A stretch of 64,000 bases of DNA from Hymenobacter plasmatis (GTDB taxonomy: Bacteria > Bacteroidota > Bacteroidia > Cytophagales > Hymenobacteraceae): contig NZ_JAJFAW010000009.1 of the NCBI RefSeq assembly GCF_020711255.1, positions 62,001-126,000 of the forward strand. The letters run 5' to 3'. Made by a program: the position numbers and the translations under genes. The first letter of the stretch is position 1; each line of letters begins with the position of its first letter. Shown here one piece after another: positions 60,700 through 64,000 of this stretch. The notes under the pieces are model-generated. The model did no database searches. It saw nothing but the letters and a program-made list of their open reading frames with translations, and had not been told where the DNA came from.

Positions 60700-60732
60700 C
60701 ACGCCCCCGCTGCGGGCCGCAACGGGGGCGTG
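60700..60732 (-). terminator. GC-rich hairpin downstream of the processing protease gene
   Basis: CACGCCCCCG pairs with CGGGGGCGTG across a 13-nt loop. An alternative stem, GCGGCCCGC (60681-60689) with GCGGGCCGC (60712-60720), overlaps it, so the two cannot form together. No T tract on the minus strand, so termination may be weak. Confidence 0.5.
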
Positions 60733-60761
60733 GGTATCCAGGTTGAGCTAAAACCGACGGC

Positions 60762-62891
60762 TTACTTCAGCTCGTCGCCAATTACGGCGACGGCTTCGGC
60801 CAGAGCCGCGTCTTTGCGCAGGGGCTTGAGGAAGCGGGCCGCCCGCTTGGTAGCCGCCGAGTCGGAGCCGGCTACGCTGGCATCGGCGGTCAGTTGGGCT
60901 ACTTCCAGGGAAGGCAGGGCATTTTGCGCGGCCGTCTGCTGCTTGTTGGCGTCGCGCACCTGCTGCTGGGCGGCGCGGTAGGCGGCCAGGTTCAGCGAGA
61001 GGTTGGTTTGCTTGCGGCGAACGGTGGCGCGCTGGGTGGCATCGGTAATCAGGCGGAAGCCGGGGCTGGCCGCTACCCGGGCGGCACTGGCGGCGCGCAG
61101 CTTGTCGATGGCCGGCACCGTGTTGCTGGGCTGGAACGCAGCGGGCGAAATTTCATCCCACAGCAACGGGTACTCCGACTCCTGCTCACCTTTGGCAAAC
61201 GAGGTGAGGGCATCGGGCAGGGTAATGTCCGGCACCACGCCTTTGAACTGCGTAGAGCCACCGTTCACGCGGTAAAACTTCTGGATGGTGAGCTTGAGCG
61301 AGCCCAGGGGCTTCAGGGCCTTGGCCTCGGGCGACACCGCGTTGTCGAGGTCAATAATCTGCTGCACAGTACCCTTGCCATAGGTGGTGCTGCCCACGAT
61401 GATGGCGCGGCGGTAGTCCTGCATGGCGGCGGCCAGAATCTCCGACGCCGAGGCACTGTACTTGTTCACCATCACCACCAGCGGGCCGGCGTACTGCACC
61501 TGGGGGTCTTTGTCGTCGAGGGCGGTGGGGCGGCCGCGGCCGGCTTTTACCTGCACCATGGGGCCGCTGGGCACGAAAAGGCCACCCATTTCCACGGCGT
61601 CCTGCAGCGAGCCGCCGCCGTTGTAGCGCAGGTCGAGAATCACGCCCGCCACGTTTTCCTTGCTCAGCTTGGCCAGCTCGGTTTTCACGTCGGCGGCGCT
61701 GCTGCGGCCCCCTTTGCCGCCAAAGTCGGCGTAGAAGCCCGGCAGGTGAATGTAGCCGTAGTTTTTGCCGCCCTGCTTGATAATGGCCGACTGCGCGTAG
61801 GTTTCCTCAATCACCACCACGTCGCGGATGATGGGGATGACCACAACGGCGCCGTCGGGCTTGCGCACCGTCAGGCGTACTTCGGTGCCCTTGGGGCCGC
61901 GAATCAGCTTCACGGCTTTCTCAAAGCGCATGCCTTCCACGCTCACGGGCTCGGCCGCGCCCTGGGCCACGCGCAGGATAATGTCGCCCACCTTCAGCTC
62001 GCCCTGCCGGAACGAGGCCGACCCGGCCACAATGTCGGTTACCTTGAGGTGGCCTTCGTCTTCCTGCAGCTGCGCGCCGGTGCCCTCCAACCGGCCCGAC
62101 ATCGCAATGTCGAAGTTGTCGCGGGCAATGGGCGCAAAGTATTCGGTGTGGGGGTCGTAGGTGTTGGCAATGACGTTGGCAAACTCGGCCAGGTGGTCGT
62201 TGTCGTCGTTTTGCAGCTGGTCGGCGAAGTATTCGTCATAGTACTTCAGCACGCGCTTGCGGGCGGCGGCCTCCAGTTCGGCCGGCGTGCGCGGGCGCTC
62301 CGACGTTGCGGCAGGTGAGGTGCCCGGCGTGGCGGCCGCCAGCGGCTTGTCTTTCTTGCGGGCTTCCTCGTCCATCAGCTCCGAGAGCTGGGCCAGGGTC
62401 TGGTACTTCAGCAGCTTGCGCCACTGCTCGCGCTGCACCGCCGCGGTGGGCGCGAAAGCCGCTTTTTCGGGGCTGGTTTCCAGGCTTTCCTGCACCGTGA
62501 AGTCGAAGGGCTTGGCCAGAATCTGGCGGTACAAGGCCTGAATTTCCAGGGTGCGCTTGCTCAGCAGCTTGCTGGTCACGTCCAGAAACTCGTGGGTGCC
62601 GCCCTTCAGCTCGTCGTCAATCTTGGTTTGGTACTGCCGCAGTTGGGCTACTTCGGGCGCCAGCAGCAGCTGCTTGTTCACGTCTACCCGCTTGAGGTAA
62701 AGGTCGAACACGCGCTGCGAGAACTGGTCGTCGAGCTTTTCGGGCTGGTAGTGGAGCACGCCCAGGCCCTGCAGCATGGTGCCCAGCACCACCTGGTCGC
62801 GCGGCGGCGTGCCCTGGTAAACGGAGTAAGAGGCCAGCCCAACCAAGGCCAGCGTCGACAACAATCCTACTTTCAAACGGGAAGCTTGCAT
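60762..62891 (-). CDS. C-terminal processing (tail-specific) protease, S41A
   Basis: 709 residues with an N-terminal membrane or signal segment (VGLLSTLALVGLASYSVYQG). An N-terminal helical DUF3340-like region (FDLYLKRVDVNKQLLL, SPEKAAFAPTAAVQREQWRK), a PDZ domain (GTGAQLQEDEGHLKVTDIV, GELKVGDIILRVAQG), then the protease: ILDLRYNGGGSLQDAVEM, the Ser in VNKYSASASEILAAAMQDY (central Ser of SASASE), and the Lys in GSTTYGKGTVQQIIDLD. The C-terminal part resembles E. coli Prc (DALTSFAKGEQESEYPLLWD, then helical tail). It trims or degrades periplasmic proteins by recognising C-termini. The ATG at 62891 starts MQASRLKVGLL; the frame upstream has no signal-like character. Confidence 0.94.
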   Translation of the reverse strand: MQASRLKVGLLSTLALVGLASYSVYQGTPPRDQVVLGTMLQGLGVLHYQPEKLDDQFSQRVFDLYLKRVDVNKQLLLAPEVAQLRQYQTKIDDELKGGTHEFLDVTSKLLSKRTLEIQALYRQILAKPFDFTVQESLETSPEKAAFAPTAAVQREQWRKLLKYQTLAQLSELMDEEARKKDKPLAAATPGTSPAATSERPRTPAELEAAARKRVLKYYDEYFADQLQNDDNDHLAEFANVIANTYDPHTEYFAPIARDNFDIAMSGRLEGTGAQLQEDEGHLKVTDIVAGSASFRQGELKVGDIILRVAQGAAEPVSVEGMRFEKAVKLIRGPKGTEVRLTVRKPDGAVVVIPIIRDVVVIEETYAQSAIIKQGGKNYGYIHLPGFYADFGGKGGRSSAADVKTELAKLSKENVAGVILDLRYNGGGSLQDAVEMGGLFVPSGPMVQVKAGRGRPTALDDKDPQVQYAGPLVVMVNKYSASASEILAAAMQDYRRAIIVGSTTYGKGTVQQIIDLDNAVSPEAKALKPLGSLKLTIQKFYRVNGGSTQFKGVVPDITLPDALTSFAKGEQESEYPLLWDEISPAAFQPSNTVPAIDKLRAASAARVAASPGFRLITDATQRATVRRKQTNLSLNLAAYRAAQQQVRDANKQQTAAQNALPSLEVAQLTADASVAGSDSAATKRAARFLKPLRKDAALAEAVAVIGDELK

Positions 62892-63385
62892 GCGAAGAAG
62901 AATTTCAGAGCGAGAAAAACAGAGCACCAGCCCGGGGCCGCGCTACATGAATGAGCTGATTTGGGGGCAAAAGGTGACAGCGACTGTGCTACAATCGCAC
63001 CAAGTATCCCCTTAAAGTCAAAAACCTACCAATAAGGTTGCGAAAAGTACCTATTCACAATCTTAAATCCACCACGTCTCATCGAGAAGCAGTGCAATTC
63101 CGGCTTGGCAGGATGGCACTGCGCTAGAAGCATATTTAAATAAACAATAAATGAAAGGCAGAAATTCCTAAAGGAGGGTTGCGTTGAGGTGGAAGGAACT
63201 CATCCCGTGGAATCTCACCCCTACCGAGCACGGCCCGACGCCTCTCCTTGGGAGAGGAATGCCGGACGATTGTAGCGCGGACTTTGTAGTCCGCGTCCCC
63301 GGCGGAACCCGAACGACAGCCCAACAGCGCGGGGACGCGGACTACAAAGTCCGCGCTACATTCCTGCCGCCTTGGCTCCCCTCTC
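62892..63385. other. AT-rich gap between processing protease and dinB
   Basis: 494 bp. The first 280 bp are clearly AT-richer than the surroundings (for example near 63120-63170) and show no coding frame or hairpin that I can support; the right third has a REP pair. A promoter for the minus-strand protease gene is expected here but I see no clean TAnnTTTG box. Confidence 0.55.
63272..63359. repeat. Inverted REP pair, TTTGTAG variant
   Basis: GTAGCGCGGACTTTGTAGTCC(GCG) at 63272-63300 (cited in part) faces its complement at 63331-63359. Compared with the RAYT-flanking REPs one extra G lies in the loop region; both arms carry it. Confidence 0.85.
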
Positions 63386-64000
63386 CTAAAAGCTCAACGT
63401 CAGTTGGCGGCCGGCGGCGTGCTGACCGTTGCTCAGGTTGGAGAGCGACACCCCGAGCAGCCGCACGCCTTTGGGCAGCGGAAACAACGACTCGACCAGC
63501 TCCTTGCATAGCCGTTCGAGCGCTGCCTGGCTGGGGATGGGGCCCACCGTGCTGCGGCTGCGGGTTATTTGCTGGAAGTCGGCGTACTTCACCTTCAGCG
63601 TGATGGTGCGGCCCAGGATGCCGGTGCGCTGGCAATACTCCCACACTTCTTCTACCGAAGGCCGCAGCCCATCCATCAAGTCGGGGAAAAGGGTCAGGTC
63701 CTGGTCAAAGGTGGTTTCGGAGCCCACCGACTTGCGCAGGCGGTCGGCCACCACGGGGCGGTGGTCCTGGGCGCGGGCAATGGCAAAGTAGTAGTGCCCG
63801 GCCTTGCCAAACTGCTGCTGCAAAAACTCGGCGGTCTGCTCCCGCAAATCGGCCCCGTTGAAAATGCCCAGCTGGTTCATCTTAGCCGCCGTGACCGGCC
63901 CCACGCCGTGGAACTGCCCCACAGCCAGGCCCTCCACAAACGCCAGCCCCTGCTCGGGCCGCACCACAAACTGGCCGTTGGGCTTGCGGTAGTCGGAAGC
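63386..64000 (-). CDS. dinB: DNA polymerase IV, C-terminal part (runs off window)
   Basis: 205 codons at the 3' end of a Y-family polymerase for translesion synthesis. Visible: the end of the palm/fingers (YRKPNGQFVVRPEQGLAFVE), the thumb helix-hairpin-helix (GVGPVTAAKMNQLGI), the start of the little finger (RKSVGSETTFDQDL) and its beta-strands (GRTITLKVKYADFQQITRS, VRLLGVSLSNL). The terminal RQLTLSF resembles the beta-clamp-binding motif of DinB proteins. Catalytic Asp/Glu residues lie beyond the window. Gene and flanking REP hairpins are convergent-neutral; no SOS box is visible because the start is outside. Confidence 0.95.
   Translation of the reverse strand, partial: ASDYRKPNGQFVVRPEQGLAFVEGLAVGQFHGVGPVTAAKMNQLGIFNGADLREQTAEFLQQQFGKAGHYYFAIARAQDHRPVVADRLRKSVGSETTFDQDLTLFPDLMDGLRPSVEEVWEYCQRTGILGRTITLKVKYADFQQITRSRSTVGPIPSQAALERLCKELVESLFPLPKGVRLLGVSLSNLSNGQHAAGRQLTLSF

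Overview
The window reads as a chromosomal segment of a GC-rich Bacteroidota of the Hymenobacter/Cytophagales type. The reasons are a SusC/SusD pair, the Bacteroidota-type promoter box TAnnTTTG upstream of the regulator gene, poor Shine-Dalgarno sequences, LytS/LytTR signalling, many secreted hydrolases, and several families of intergenic inverted repeats. I see no rRNA, tRNA, CRISPR array, prophage or plasmid functions.

Left edge (1-4.9 kb): the start of a LytTR response regulator with its LytS-type sensor kinase, then a secreted type I pullulanase and a PfkB-type phosphofructokinase.

Positions 4.97-33.8 kb hold a glucuronoarabinoxylan utilisation locus on the minus strand. In the order of transcription it has uxuA, a GH67 alpha-glucuronidase, an SDR dehydrogenase that probably fills the UxuB role, susC, susD, GH35, a SASA/CE20-like acetylesterase, GH3, xylB, xylA, GH51, GH10, GH115 and, at the far end, a DUF5117-type zinc protease. 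Together they cover backbone cleavage, removal of arabinose, acetyl, galactose and (methyl)glucuronate decorations, import of oligosaccharides, and entry of xylose and glucuronate into central metabolism. A divergent LacI-family gene with an extra N-terminal zinc ribbon sits next to a perfect 34-bp palindrome that is a good operator candidate.

Positions 34.2-40.5 kb hold the least familiar cluster. It encodes a coiled-coil protein, a two-TM protein with a PspA/IM30-like coil, a membrane-anchored ABC substrate-binding domain fused to an OmpA peptidoglycan-binding domain, an ABC permease and an ABC ATPase. A REP-associated tyrosine transposase (RAYT) with its own REP hairpins has inserted between permease and ATPase, and the permease stop codon lies inside a REP. 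I regard this cluster as the best candidate for an undescribed cell-envelope system.

Positions 40.5-64 kb are mixed: an AT-richer orphan gene, an AlgB/KinB-like two-component pair, an orphan cytosolic protein, a tricorn-type protease, a giant AsmA-like protein, a CocE/NonD acyl hydrolase, an NmrA-type reductase, a HAD protein with an altered motif I, a GyrI-like protein, a five-PAS histidine kinase, a C-terminal processing protease and the C-terminal part of DNA polymerase IV (dinB).

Eleven gene borders carry inverted pairs of a GTCATGCTGAGC...GAAGCATCT repeat. Separate CCCCTCC/GGAGGGG paired elements and dispersed REP hairpins are also present.
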